Positions 35,046-44,560 of a DNA stretch of 64,000 bases are shown here, one piece after another. The DNA is from Chloroflexota bacterium (GTDB lineage Bacteria > Chloroflexota > Dehalococcoidia > Lucifugimonadales > UBA3495), in the NCBI GenBank assembly GCA_022573285.1, contig JACZUF010000011.1, positions 1 through 64,000 on the forward strand, given 5' to 3'. A program made the translations under genes and the position numbers. The first letter of the stretch is position 1. Each line of letters starts with the position of its first letter. The notes beneath the pieces are model-generated. The model was given only the letters and a program-made list of their open reading frames with translations, was not told the origin of the DNA and did not search any database.

Positions 35046-36704
35046 GTGACATCTCCGCTACGCATCATTCCCCTGGGGGGCCTCGGGGAGATCGGCAAGA
35101 ACATGATGGCCCTGGAGTACGAGGACGACATCATAGTCGTCGACTGCGGGGTCCAATTCCCCGAAGAGGGAATGTTTGGGGTCGACCTGATCATCCCCGA
35201 CGTTTCATATTTGGTGGAGCGGGCCGACAAGGTCCGCGCCATCCTCATCACCCACGGCCACGAAGATCACATCGGAGCGTTGCCGTTCATCCTGCCGAAG
35301 CTGCAGGTCCCGGTCTATGCGCCGCGCCTGGCCCACGGCCTGATCACCGCCAAGTTGAAGGAACGGCGGGCGGCCCGCGACGCGGTCGTACATCCCATCG
35401 ACCCCGGCGTGATCCACCACATCGGCGAAAGCTTCGAGGTGTCGTGGTTCCGGGTGTGCCATAGCATCCCCGACGCCATGGGCATCGCCATCGGGACCCC
35501 GCTGGGCACGGTGATCCACACCGGAGACTTCAAGATCGACCATACCCCGGTGGATGGCCGCATCTTCGACCTGCCCGCCTTGGCCCACTATGGGGATGAC
35601 GGCGTTCTGCTGCTTTTTTCTGACTCCACCTACGCCGAGGTGCCCGGGTACACCACCTCGGAGCGGGTGGTGGGCGAGGCCCTTGACCGGGCCATCGGCG
35701 AAGCGGAAGGCCGGGTGATGGTCGCCACCTTCGCCTCGTTGGTCTCCAGGGTCCAGCAAGTGCTGGACGCCGCCGAGAAGCACGGCCGTAAAGTCAGTAT
35801 CGTCGGCCGGAGCATGGTGGACACCGTGAAAGTGGCCACCGAACTCGGCTATCTGACCGTGCCGCCCGGAATACTGGTGCCCCTGGGTGAGACTAGGAAG
35901 TTGCCCCCGGAAAAAGTGATCCTGATGACCACCGGCAGCCAGGGTGAGCCGACATCAGCCTTGGTGCGCATCGCCAAACAGGAACACCGCGACGTTAACA
36001 TCATGGCTGGAGACACGGTGATCATCTCCGCCACTCCCATCCCCGGCAATGAGTTGGCGGTCAGCCACACCATAGACAACCTGCTGCGCCAGGGGGCCAA
36101 GGTGCTCTACGACCGGATCGCCACGGTCCACGTTCACGGGCACGCCAGCCAAGAGGAACTCAAGCTGGTGCTGCGCCTGGTGCGGCCGCGCTACTTCGTT
36201 CCGGTGCACGGAGAATACCGGCACCTGACCGCCCACGCCCAACTGGCTTGGGACCTAGACGTGGCCAAAGACGGGATCTTCGTCATGGAAGACGGCGACG
36301 TTCTGGAATTGTCCGAAAGCGGCGCAAGGATGGATGACCGTATCTCCGCCGGGCCCATCTTCGTGGACGGTCTGACCACCCGGGACACCCAGAGCCCGGT
36401 GCTCAGCCAACGGCGCAGTCTCTCCAAGGACGGCGTCGTGGTGCTGGTGGTAACCACGGACAAGAAGAACGGCGGTCTCATGGGCGAGCCCGTGATCGTG
36501 GCCAGCGGGTTCCTGGACGAATCGGAAACGGGCACACTATTTGAGGAATTGAGCGCCGCCGTAGCCAAGAAATTGACCAGCGGCGACGTCCGCCACGAAG
36601 AAATCGACGAATTAAGGGCAAAAGTCAGGGAAACTGCCCGTAGCTTCATAGCTGGCGCCGCGCGCCGTTCGCCTATGATAATCCCAGTGGTTTTGGAGGT
36701 TTAG
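35046..36704 (+). CDS. rnj: Ribonuclease J
   Basis: A 552-residue metallo-beta-lactamase/beta-CASP ribonuclease. The metal motif is LITHGHEDHIG (H70, H72, D74, H75), with HTGDFKID following. The beta-CASP region has GRSMVDTVKVA and TTGSQGEP, and the C-terminal domain begins near residue 450. RNase J has 5' exonuclease and endonuclease activity in mRNA decay and rRNA maturation in bacteria lacking RNase E. The start is GTG. The next gene, ftsK, follows after 52 bases. Confidence 0.95.
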   Translation: MTSPLRIIPLGGLGEIGKNMMALEYEDDIIVVDCGVQFPEEGMFGVDLIIPDVSYLVERADKVRAILITHGHEDHIGALPFILPKLQVPVYAPRLAHGLITAKLKERRAARDAVVHPIDPGVIHHIGESFEVSWFRVCHSIPDAMGIAIGTPLGTVIHTGDFKIDHTPVDGRIFDLPALAHYGDDGVLLLFSDSTYAEVPGYTTSERVVGEALDRAIGEAEGRVMVATFASLVSRVQQVLDAAEKHGRKVSIVGRSMVDTVKVATELGYLTVPPGILVPLGETRKLPPEKVILMTTGSQGEPTSALVRIAKQEHRDVNIMAGDTVIISATPIPGNELAVSHTIDNLLRQGAKVLYDRIATVHVHGHASQEELKLVLRLVRPRYFVPVHGEYRHLTAHAQLAWDLDVAKDGIFVMEDGDVLELSESGARMDDRISAGPIFVDGLTTRDTQSPVLSQRRSLSKDGVVVLVVTTDKKNGGLMGEPVIVASGFLDESETGTLFEELSAAVAKKLTSGDVRHEEIDELRAKVRETARSFIAGAARRSPMIIPVVLEV

Positions 36705-36756
36705 TCCAGCCACTCGCCGGAAACCGGCCGATAGTAACTGCCACTGGAGGGATTGA

Positions 36757-39093
36757 GTGGCCAGTTCAATTGGGAGGAAGCGGCGCAATACCGCTTCGCC
36801 ATCGATCAAGGATCTCATCCACGGAGCCCCCGGTTCGCTGATAGATGCCCTGGCCATATTGGCTATCGGCCTGTCTGTCGGACTGTTCTTCGGTTTCTCT
36901 AGGGACGCGCGGGAATGGGCCATCGAGGCCCTGGGATACGGTTGGGTGCCCGCGGGCCTGTGGGTTGCCGTAACTCTCGCCACACTCCGCTACAACCGCC
37001 AAATCGTGTTCGCCCACTGGCGCCACTGGACCGTGGCCGCGGCCTTGGCCGCCATCTCCATCGCTGTCCTCTCCACCATATTTCCCCCGGACGGCGCCCT
37101 GGAAGACGTGAGCCTTGGCGGCAAGTGGGGCAGTGTCTTGGGCGGCACCCCGGCAATACTCGCCGCCCTCAAGATAGTGGGAATAGCGTTGGCTGTGCCC
37201 ATTGTAATCAGGCCCAAGAAGGCCGGCCCAGTTTATTTCCGCTACGCCAGAAGAGGACTCTCCGGGCTTCAGTTAAGCCTAATCTATCTCTACATCGGCG
37301 CCCACCTGAGCGCCCGGTTCCTGGACCGGAGATTTCGGATCTTGCGTTACGGCATGCACCGTAATTCTTCGGGTGGCAAGCTGCTGAAGATGTTGATCCT
37401 TGGCCCGTCCAGGACCTCCGTGCGCACCCGGGCCTATCAAGGGGACCGTGAACCAGCCACCGACTTTGGTTTTCGCCCTGAGTCGGACGGGGATTCGGAA
37501 CTCTCGGCGCGGCCGGGTCTGGACGGCGAGCCGAGTTTTGGCAGTGAGATTGAAGAGGAATGGGAGATGCCCGACTCAGGACTGATCCCCGCCTGGGACA
37601 CCACAGAGCCCGTTCCGAGAAAAGCCCCCAAACTGCCCCGTTCCAACGGCACCGGAAAAGAGGGCAAGAAACGCTGGCAGATACCCTCGGTGGACCTGCT
37701 TGCTCCGCCCGACCCCCATCATGCCCCGGAAGCCGCCCTTCAAGAGATGGCGCGGCTGGTGGAAAGCACCCTGGGCGACCACGGTGTAATGGTCGAGGTC
37801 ACCGACATCAAAGCCGGCCCTAGGGTCGTGCGCTTCGGTCTGGTCCCCGGCTGGGTGCCCAAGCGGAGAGAGGCTGGCCGTGGCGCCATCGGCCTCGAAA
37901 AAGACAATTCCGACCCGTCGGCCCTGGAACGCAGCCGGGTCAAGGTCCAGAGCATCTTGATCCGGGAGAAGGACATGGCCCTGGCCCTGAAGACACCCTA
38001 TCTGAGGATCGAGGCGCCGGTGCCCGGCGAGGCGTTGGTGGGCCTGGAAGTGCCCAGCCCCTCGCCCAGCAAGGTGCACCTGCGGGAGGTTATGGAGACT
38101 CCGGCTTTCAGCAGGTTGGCGGCCAAGGGCGGTCTGCCCATCGCCCTGGGCCAGGACACCGGAGGCAGCCCCGTGGTACTGGACCTGGCCGCGTTGCCCC
38201 ACGTGTTGATTGCCGGGGCCACCGGCAGCGGAAAGAGCGTCTGCATCAACTCCATCATTGCGTCATTCCTGCTTACCAAGACGCCGGAACAGCTGCGCAT
38301 CCTCATGGTGGACCCCAAGCGGGTCGAGTTGACCCCGTTCAACGGAATCCCCCACCTTGTGGGCCCGGTAATCGTCGACGTCGATGAGGTCAACACCGCT
38401 CTCCGCGGGCTGATCCGGGAGATGCTGAACCGGTACAAGCTGATGGAAGAGACCGGCGCCAGGAACATTGATGGGTACAACAAACGGGCCAAAGAGAAGA
38501 TGCCCTTCCTGGTATTGATAGTCGATGAGTTGGCCGACCTGATGATGGTTGGCGGGTTCGAAGTCGAGCAGAACCTGGTGCGGCTGGCCCAACTGGGGCG
38601 GGCCACCGGCATCCACCTGGTTCTGGCAACGCAGAGGCCGTCGGTCAATGTGGTGACCGGCCTGCTCAAAGCCAACATACCGGCCCGCGTCGCCTTTGCC
38701 GTGGCTTCCCAGGTCGACTCCAGGGTCATTCTTGACGCCGTCGGGGCGGAGAAGCTGTTGGGCAAGGGCGATATGTTGCTGTTGCACAACGAGTCGCCCA
38801 AACCCAGCCGGATTCAAGGCACCTTGGTCTACGACCAGGAGATTGACCAGATGGTTGAGTTCTGGCTGGGCCAAGACGGGCCACCGTTGCCGGTAATAAA
38901 CATGGGCGAGCCCGAAGCAGATGAGAACGAGGACCAAGTGGACGCCCGCATCATGGAAGAAGCCAGGGAGTTGGCCGCGAGAAATCCCCAATTGACCATC
39001 TCCTATCTGGAGCGGCGGCTAAAGATCGGCAGCGGAAAGGCTCAAGAAGTGATGGAAACTCTTGAAGAAGAAGGGTTCTTCGACGCGCGCTAA
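36757..39093 (+). CDS. ftsK: DNA translocase FtsK/SpoIIIE
   Basis: A 778-residue DNA pump. Hydrophobic segments lie within residues 25-150, followed by a variable linker to about 320. The RecA-like motor has Walker A IAGATGSGKSVCIN (about 484-497), MVDPKRVEL, Walker B LVLIVDELADLMM and ATQRPSVNVVTG. A winged-helix gamma domain forms the C-terminus (ITISYLERRLKIGSGKAQ). It segregates chromosomes at the division septum. The GTG start follows CTGGAGGGATTGA. Confidence 0.95.
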   Translation: MASSIGRKRRNTASPSIKDLIHGAPGSLIDALAILAIGLSVGLFFGFSRDAREWAIEALGYGWVPAGLWVAVTLATLRYNRQIVFAHWRHWTVAAALAAISIAVLSTIFPPDGALEDVSLGGKWGSVLGGTPAILAALKIVGIALAVPIVIRPKKAGPVYFRYARRGLSGLQLSLIYLYIGAHLSARFLDRRFRILRYGMHRNSSGGKLLKMLILGPSRTSVRTRAYQGDREPATDFGFRPESDGDSELSARPGLDGEPSFGSEIEEEWEMPDSGLIPAWDTTEPVPRKAPKLPRSNGTGKEGKKRWQIPSVDLLAPPDPHHAPEAALQEMARLVESTLGDHGVMVEVTDIKAGPRVVRFGLVPGWVPKRREAGRGAIGLEKDNSDPSALERSRVKVQSILIREKDMALALKTPYLRIEAPVPGEALVGLEVPSPSPSKVHLREVMETPAFSRLAAKGGLPIALGQDTGGSPVVLDLAALPHVLIAGATGSGKSVCINSIIASFLLTKTPEQLRILMVDPKRVELTPFNGIPHLVGPVIVDVDEVNTALRGLIREMLNRYKLMEETGARNIDGYNKRAKEKMPFLVLIVDELADLMMVGGFEVEQNLVRLAQLGRATGIHLVLATQRPSVNVVTGLLKANIPARVAFAVASQVDSRVILDAVGAEKLLGKGDMLLLHNESPKPSRIQGTLVYDQEIDQMVEFWLGQDGPPLPVINMGEPEADENEDQVDARIMEEARELAARNPQLTISYLERRLKIGSGKAQEVMETLEEEGFFDAR

Positions 39094-39466
39094 CCGGCAG
39101 CCCCAAATGGGTTGAACCAGGAAGGGGACCGGACCCACTCCAAGCAGAATTTCCCATCGGCGCCGTATGCCCGGAAGTCTCCTCCATTAAAGCGGCTGGC
39201 AAAGCTGCCGGATACCCGCTTGACCGCTGCGGGTTTGCCAACCGGCAGGCGGCCGTCGAAAATTGATATATCTCAGAGTCAGCGGTTCTGCGTCTTTTTC
39301 GATGCCCCTGGGGAATATCTCCTACGACGCCTAATTGGAGGTGCCCGGAACGGGCAGATCATGTGAAAGCGCATCAGTCCTTGGCCCCACCACACGTGGT
39401 TTCTCATCCAAGCTCCCGTTTGCTATCATGGGCCTACTTAGTGTGCCCGCGTTCATGAAATAAACC
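39094..39466. other. 373-bp gap without a gene
   Basis: A short open frame at 39112-39366 has no conserved character and no ribosome site. No structured RNA was recognised. The right end holds the extended -10 for the PHP gene. Confidence 0.4.
39421..39429 (+). promoter_or_regulatory. Extended -10 promoter (TGCTATCAT)
   Basis: TG-C-TATCAT lies 37 bases before the TTG start of the PHP gene. It has the same form as the sites before the genes at 12249 and 17196. Confidence 0.45.
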
Positions 39467-40123
39467 TTGCTGATTGACCTCCATACCCATAGCTACCCTA
39501 ACTCTGACGACAGTTTCATGAGCGTGGACGAGTTGATCGAGGGCTCAAAGTCGCGGGGACTGGACGGTATATGCCTCACCGATCACGACAATTTCTGGAC
39601 TGACGAGCAGGTCCGGGAACTTTCCAGCAAGCACGATTTCCTGGTGATCCCAGGCTGTGAGATCAATACCGAGGCCGGCCACGTATTGGTGTTTGGCCTA
39701 ACACAGTACGAATTCGGTATGCATAAACCCGAATTCCTACAGGCATCCGTAGACCGGGCAGAGGGCGTAATGATTGCGGCACATCCCTATCGGCGGCGCT
39801 TTCTAGAGGAACCGGCGGTTCGGCCCGAAATCAGGGAAGAGATGCTGGAGCGGGCCAGCGGCGACGAGTTCTTCCGGATGTGCCAGGGTATCGAGGCGCT
39901 GAACGGACGGGGGTTGGCGGTCCAGAACCAGTTCTCTCTGGACTTGGGCGGACGCTTGAGCGTCAATATGACGGCGGGCAGCGACGCCCATAAGGTTGAG
40001 CAGATCGGCACCGTGGCAACCGAATTCCAGCGGCCGGTATCCTGCCTGGTAGACCTGATACGGGAGCTGCGTGAGGGCCGTTACCGGCCCGTGGACCTGA
40101 GACAAAAAGCCGCACCAAATTAA
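39467..40123 (+). CDS. PHP domain phosphoesterase
   Basis: A 218-residue PHP-fold metal-dependent enzyme. Metal ligands are visible: LIDLHTHSYPNSD, LTDHDNFW, PGCEINTEAG, AAHPYRR and AGSDAHKVEQIG. PHP proteins hydrolyse phosphate esters or nucleotides; examples are histidinol phosphatase and RNase AM/YciV. The specific substrate is unknown. The start is TTG. The ABC ATPase gene follows after 13 bases, so the two may be co-transcribed. Confidence 0.88.
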   Translation: MLIDLHTHSYPNSDDSFMSVDELIEGSKSRGLDGICLTDHDNFWTDEQVRELSSKHDFLVIPGCEINTEAGHVLVFGLTQYEFGMHKPEFLQASVDRAEGVMIAAHPYRRRFLEEPAVRPEIREEMLERASGDEFFRMCQGIEALNGRGLAVQNQFSLDLGGRLSVNMTAGSDAHKVEQIGTVATEFQRPVSCLVDLIRELREGRYRPVDLRQKAAPN

Positions 40124-40136
40124 CCGAGGAGACCCT

Positions 40137-41123
40137 TTGGCGCAAACGACTGATCTGCTCACAATAGAAGACCTCACGGTGAGTTTCGGCACCTCCGCCG
40201 GACGGGTAAAAGCCTTGAACAACGTGAGCCTCACCCTGAGCGAGGGCGAGGTCTATTGCATGGTCGGGGAAAGCGGCGCCGGAAAAAGCACGCTGGCCCT
40301 TGCGGTCATGGGGCTTTTGCCGCGGAACGCAGTGGTTTCCGACGGCCGGATAATGTACCGGGACATCGACCTTCTGCACGCTGGCCCGGCGCAGATGCGG
40401 GACCTGCGAGGCCGGGAGATATCGATGGTGTTCCAGGACGCTAAGTCCGCGCTGAACCCCATCGAGTCCATCGGACCCCAGTTGGAGGAGGTGATCCTGG
40501 AGCATAGCGACGTCTCGCTCCGAACCGCCAACCGGATGGCGCAGGACATACTCTTTGAGATGGGCATGCCCGACCCCAAGCGAATCATGGGCCAGTACCC
40601 ATTTGCCCTGAGCGGCGGCATGTGCCAGAGAGTGATGATGGCCATCGCCCTGGTCCTGCGCCCCAAGTTGTTGATCGCCGACGAGCCTACCTCGGGACTG
40701 GACGTTACCCTTCAGGCTGAGATACTGCAGCGGATCAGGGACCTGGTGAAGGAGATGAACTCATCGGTCCTGCTCATCACCCACGACATGGGGGTGGTTG
40801 CGTCCATGGCCAACAGAGTGGGTGTGATCTACGCGGGAAACGTGGTGGAGAGCGCCCAGGTTAGGCCGTTGTTCAGCCGCTCCCAACACCCTTACACCTG
40901 GTCGCTGCTACAGGCGTTGCCCCGTCTGGACGACCCAGACCGGAGGATCGAGCCTTTGCCCGGCAGCCCCCCCAACATGATTACGCTGCCGGACGAGTGC
41001 CCCTTTTTGCCCCGCTGTTTCAAAGCGCAGAACCAATGCCGGGAGGAACCGAAGCCCAAATTACGCGAGATCGAAGACCGTCACTATGTCTCTTGCTACA
41101 ACCCGGTGGTTCACCAGGACTAG
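40137..41123 (+). CDS. Oligopeptide/dipeptide ABC transporter ATPase (OppD/DppD-like)
   Basis: A 328-residue peptide-transporter ATPase. It shows Walker A GESGAGKSTLA, the Q-loop VFQDAKSALNP, the signature LSGGMCQRV and Walker B LLIADEPTSGLD. The C-terminal oligopeptide-type extension has CPFLPRC and EDRHYVSCYNP, where cysteines may bind an iron-sulfur cluster as in DppD. No permease, binding protein or second ATPase lies beside it, so it is an orphan here. The TTG start follows GAGGAGACCC. Confidence 0.88.
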   Translation: MAQTTDLLTIEDLTVSFGTSAGRVKALNNVSLTLSEGEVYCMVGESGAGKSTLALAVMGLLPRNAVVSDGRIMYRDIDLLHAGPAQMRDLRGREISMVFQDAKSALNPIESIGPQLEEVILEHSDVSLRTANRMAQDILFEMGMPDPKRIMGQYPFALSGGMCQRVMMAIALVLRPKLLIADEPTSGLDVTLQAEILQRIRDLVKEMNSSVLLITHDMGVVASMANRVGVIYAGNVVESAQVRPLFSRSQHPYTWSLLQALPRLDDPDRRIEPLPGSPPNMITLPDECPFLPRCFKAQNQCREEPKPKLREIEDRHYVSCYNPVVHQD

Positions 41124-41135
41124 TCTCCCGCCGTT

Positions 41136-42134
41136 CTAACGGTGGGCCACTTCGTCGCCCACCAGCAATTCCAAGGCCAGGTCAGGTTCCAGTCTCCCTC
41201 GCTTGATGGCCAAATCGGTCTCCAATAACCGGTTGTAACGCCGGATGATGTCCGGCATGGAATGACGCCGGGCTTGCTCCACAGTCTTCCGCACCACAAA
41301 GTCGGACGACGTCCCCAGCCGTCCCCGCAGCTCGCTCTGCGGCACGCCCCGGTCCATGGAATCGCGGGCCAATGCAAGCAGGCGCAGTTGGCGCTCGACC
41401 ATGCTGATGATATAGGGGGCTTCCCGGCCGTCCTCTTTCAACTGGTGCAGCAGGCGCAGGGCCACGCCGGGGCGGCCGTCGATCATGGCGTCTACCGCCG
41501 CGAAGATGCTGGCCTCCCGGACCTGGGAGACCATCTCGCCCACGTCCGCTTCTCCTATCTCCCGCCCCGAGCAATAGAGGGCCAACTTTTCCAGCTCCTG
41601 GGTCAGTGTCCACAGGTCGTTGCCGACCAGGTCAGTCATTGAGCGGATCGCCGATGGGCTGATGGACGAGCCCTTAGCCTCGGCTGCGGATTTTACCCAT
41701 CGGGCCAGCGCCTCGCCGGAGGGAGCGGACAATTCTTCCACCTGGGCCACGGGCCGCAGCAGGCGCAGCAGCGGATTGTTGGCGCTGAGGGGACCGTCGG
41801 TGAACACCAAGACAGTGGTGTCCGGCATCAGGGGTATGGCGTCTCCCAGTGCTTGCCATTGGCCGGCGACTCCCGAATCCCCGGAGGAACCGCGCCGGCG
41901 GCCCCGGCCTTGGGACTCAGCCGTGCCCAGCAGCCCCTCTACGACCACCAGACGGTAGTCGTCCATGAAAGGGAGGGCGTTGCACATGCTCAACAGCTCG
42001 CCCGGCTTGGTCTGCGACCCAACGAGGCGGTGCCGGTTGGCTTCCAGCACGTCCGAGGCCCCGGATTCGGCGATCAACTCGTCCAGCCGTCTGGGCACCA
42101 AGAAACTATCGCCGTGGAGCAGGTGTGCGGGCAA
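41136..42134 (-). CDS. holA: DNA polymerase III subunit delta
   Basis: A 332-residue HolA. Typical features are the LLHGDSFLVPRRLDEL start, YRLVVVEGLL, LVFTDGPLS, the LTQELEKLALY block and a C-terminal helical domain (MVERQLRLLALA). It opens the beta clamp within the clamp loader. The Walker-type loop is degenerate as usual for delta. It is convergent with the ABC ATPase gene. Confidence 0.9.
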   Translation of the reverse strand: MPAHLLHGDSFLVPRRLDELIAESGASDVLEANRHRLVGSQTKPGELLSMCNALPFMDDYRLVVVEGLLGTAESQGRGRRRGSSGDSGVAGQWQALGDAIPLMPDTTVLVFTDGPLSANNPLLRLLRPVAQVEELSAPSGEALARWVKSAAEAKGSSISPSAIRSMTDLVGNDLWTLTQELEKLALYCSGREIGEADVGEMVSQVREASIFAAVDAMIDGRPGVALRLLHQLKEDGREAPYIISMVERQLRLLALARDSMDRGVPQSELRGRLGTSSDFVVRKTVEQARRHSMPDIIRRYNRLLETDLAIKRGRLEPDLALELLVGDEVAHR

Positions 42135-42358
42135 TGGGGACTCCGGCGGGCCGGGATGGGCTTATAAATCAGGTCAAATGAAGGTCTAGCGGGCCGGATT
42201 ATATCACCGGCCTCCTTGGCCTACGCCCGGCGACTGGAGGGGAGATATCGGCAATCTTGGCCGGACTGACCCCGGTGGCGGAGGCCCCAGTTGTGTGGTT
42301 TAATGGTGCCTGTTTTGCTAGGAAGCATCAAGATTCCCGAAGGAGACGCCTTTTACAG

Positions 42359-43399
42359 ATGGATTTTGCCCTTTTCTCCCACGTGCCCTGGCCCGAAGGC
42401 ACCGATCCCAAGCAGGTTATCGACAACATCACGGAAGAGTTTGTGCTGGGCGAGGAGCTGGGATTCAAAAGCGCCTGGATGGCGGAGCACCACTTTACAC
42501 GGTATGGATTGGGCTCCGCATCCCTGGTGGTGGCCAGCAACATCGCCGCCAAGACCACGACTCTGAGACTGGGAACGGCGGTGCTGATCCCGCCCCTGCA
42601 TCTCCCGACAAAATTGGCCGAGGAAACCGCCACTCTCGACCTGCTTAGCGGAGGTCGCTTCGACGCCGGGTTCGGACGTGGGGCCGCCGGGTCCGAATAC
42701 AACATTGCCAACATTCCCGGCGACGAGAGCCAGACCCGCTTCCAAGAGGCCATCACCATCGTCGAGGGCCTCTGGACCACTCGGAACTACTCTTTCAAGG
42801 GCCAGCACTACCAGGTGCACAACGCCAACTTGGTGCCGCCGCCGGTACAGAAACCACACCCGCCCATGTACATCGCGGCCACCCGGACCAAGGCGACCCA
42901 GGAATTCGTCGCCGGAACGGGCCACCCGCTGATCATCGGCGTGGTGCTGGACACGGTGGACGCCGTGGCGCTGTGCCACACCATGGTCGATCTGGCCAAG
43001 GAGAAGGGCAAGAGCATGAGCATGGGCCAGATCCCCTTCTTCCGCTATTTCTACGTGGCGGAGACCGAGGAACAGGCCAAGGCCGACTCCAAGGCGGCGC
43101 TGGAGTGGAACCTAGATATGATCCAGTGGCGGCGCACCTTCGAGTTCGGCAGCGAAGTGTGGGAGAAGATGGAAGACTTCCGGAAGACCCGGACGGAGCT
43201 TCCGCCCAGCTATGAATATCTGTACGAGAACCGGGCCTTCATCGGCTCCCCGGACCAGATCATCGCCAAGATCAAGCAGTTGCAGGACCATGGCATCGAA
43301 TACTTCGGCTGCAACTTCTCCTTCGGCGGCATGCCCCAGGGCAAGGTGACCGAGTCCATGCGGCTATTCGCCAAAGAAGTGATGCCGGCGTTCAAGTAG
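42359..43399 (+). CDS. LLM class flavin-dependent monooxygenase
   Basis: A 346-residue luciferase-like monooxygenase. Landmarks are MDFALFSHVPWPEG, SAWMAEHHFTRYG, GTAVLIPPLHLPTKLAEE, GGRFDAGFGRGAAGSEYN and EYFGCNFSFGGMPQGKV. It belongs to the alkanal-monooxygenase-like branch. The ATG at 42359 has AAGGAG 12 bases upstream; the longer frame to 42257 is unlikely. It is the fifth LLM gene in the window and stands alone. The substrate is unknown. Confidence 0.85.
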   Translation: MDFALFSHVPWPEGTDPKQVIDNITEEFVLGEELGFKSAWMAEHHFTRYGLGSASLVVASNIAAKTTTLRLGTAVLIPPLHLPTKLAEETATLDLLSGGRFDAGFGRGAAGSEYNIANIPGDESQTRFQEAITIVEGLWTTRNYSFKGQHYQVHNANLVPPPVQKPHPPMYIAATRTKATQEFVAGTGHPLIIGVVLDTVDAVALCHTMVDLAKEKGKSMSMGQIPFFRYFYVAETEEQAKADSKAALEWNLDMIQWRRTFEFGSEVWEKMEDFRKTRTELPPSYEYLYENRAFIGSPDQIIAKIKQLQDHGIEYFGCNFSFGGMPQGKVTESMRLFAKEVMPAFK

Positions 43400-43426
43400 G
43401 TGTTCTGTCGTTTCGGCCTGCCGGCG

Positions 43427-43738
43427 TTACAGGTTTGGACCTTCGCCGCGGTTGGAGTGCCATAGGGCCAATATCTCGACCTGTTCCCCATCTGTTGGTT
43501 CGGGCCGAACCCGGTAATAGAGGAAGTAGCGGACGCGCGCCAAGTACACCCGGCGGACATTTTGTAGTGCCACGTTCTCCGCTGCAGCACCGATGCCGGG
43601 CTGTTGTGAGATTAGGCCGAAGGCCTGTCGCAGGTCATCCCGGAATGCCCGGGGAGCGGAAGTCCTGTTAGCCGCCCACCAGACTGCCGCCTCTTGAATC
43701 TGAAGAGAGGCGCTACCAGTGACCCTGATCGGCAACAT
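43427..43738 (-). CDS. RelE/ParE-family toxin
   Basis: A 103-residue small basic protein with ParE-type segments: IQEAAVWWAANRTSA, ISQQPGIG and VYLARVRYFLYYRV, ending in EILALWHSNRG. ParE toxins poison gyrase, RelE toxins cut mRNA; which applies is unclear. It is preceded at 8 bases by a small acidic protein in the same operon, the usual antitoxin-toxin order. Confidence 0.8.
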   Translation of the reverse strand: MLPIRVTGSASLQIQEAAVWWAANRTSAPRAFRDDLRQAFGLISQQPGIGAAAENVALQNVRRVYLARVRYFLYYRVRPEPTDGEQVEILALWHSNRGEGPNL

Positions 43739-43746
43739 GAGGCCGG

Positions 43747-43956
43747 CTACGAGATGTTCTGAATCACGTCATCGCCGTCGACCAGGTCGTCCCGGTCCGC
43801 TTCGGTGATGGCTAGGAGAAGAGCAGCCTCGTCTTCGTCGCCCAGCGTGAAGGTGCGCTCATCGGATATCAGAACCGTGACTGTTGACCCCTCGTCCAGA
43901 GGTTCCCCTTCGACAATCACATGCCCACCCACGACTTTGCCTTTACTAATCCGCAT
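43747..43956 (-). CDS. Putative antitoxin of ParE-like pair
   Basis: A 69-residue acidic protein just upstream of the toxin gene. Its N-terminus (KGKVVGGHVIVEGEPLDEGS) is a beta-rich segment seen in small antitoxin-like proteins. The C-terminal half is strongly acidic and could wrap the toxin. No DNA-binding motif is obvious. The role rests on gene order and size. Confidence 0.65.
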   Translation of the reverse strand: MRISKGKVVGGHVIVEGEPLDEGSTVTVLISDERTFTLGDEDEAALLLAITEADRDDLVDGDDVIQNIS

Positions 43957-43988
43957 GCTTAGATTTTACCCTTGATTCCCGGCAATGG

Positions 43989-44399
43989 CTACGGATGAGC
44001 CGGCAGGCGCTCTCCGTGGAAGCCGGAGCGGTCCTCGAAGGACGTGCCGGTCTCGGGATAGACTTGGTGGTAGAGGCCCCGGGTCCTGGCTTTGATGGTC
44101 TTGTTGACCCGCAGGTAGAGCTCCGTGGGCCGGGCGTTCTGGTCCTTGTACATCTCGCTCTGCAACGGGCTGCCGTCTTCCATCTCCCAGATGCACAGGT
44201 ACTTGAGCGCGTTGTTCCCGTCTTCCAGCTTGAACCGGCGGGCGCTGACGTAGCCGGGGATGGCCATGCGCTCGGGCAGGTGCTGCTCGTTGTACCACTC
44301 GTTGAACTCTTCTTCGTCCGCTTCGTCCACTTCCATGGTCACGACCAACACGGTATTGCCGATGTGCTGTGAAGGGGCGTTGCCGTTCTTCTGCGCCAT
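43989..44399 (-). CDS. Dimeric alpha-beta barrel protein (EthD/DUF4286-like)
   Basis: A 136-residue protein with the ferredoxin-like barrel pattern: VLVVTMEVDEADEEEFNEWY, then NEQHLPERMAIPGYVSARRF. This EEEFNEWYNEQH...PG layout occurs in EthD, DUF4286 and stress-related barrel proteins. A catalytic or binding role cannot be given. The ATG at 44399 is chosen with GGTGAGAAAG upstream; a start 5 codons earlier exists. It is divergent from coxS. Confidence 0.6.
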   Translation of the reverse strand: MAQKNGNAPSQHIGNTVLVVTMEVDEADEEEFNEWYNEQHLPERMAIPGYVSARRFKLEDGNNALKYLCIWEMEDGSPLQSEMYKDQNARPTELYLRVNKTIKARTRGLYHQVYPETGTSFEDRSGFHGERLPAHP

Positions 44400-44560
44400 C
44401 TTTCTCACCATCATTCTGAAATATTGGAGGCGATGCCTGGGTAAAATCCGCCCATGAAAACGCTGCGAGCGGCTTGCGGGTAGGTGAGGGGTAGTATAAC
44501 ATTAGGCGTGGTTTTTTCCGGCGTAAATGCAGGATTTAATAAGACTGACAAGGGGATGGA

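Noticed and set aside
39112-39366. Small ORF between ftsK and the PHP gene
   Set aside because: It has no ribosome site, no recognisable domain and atypical composition.
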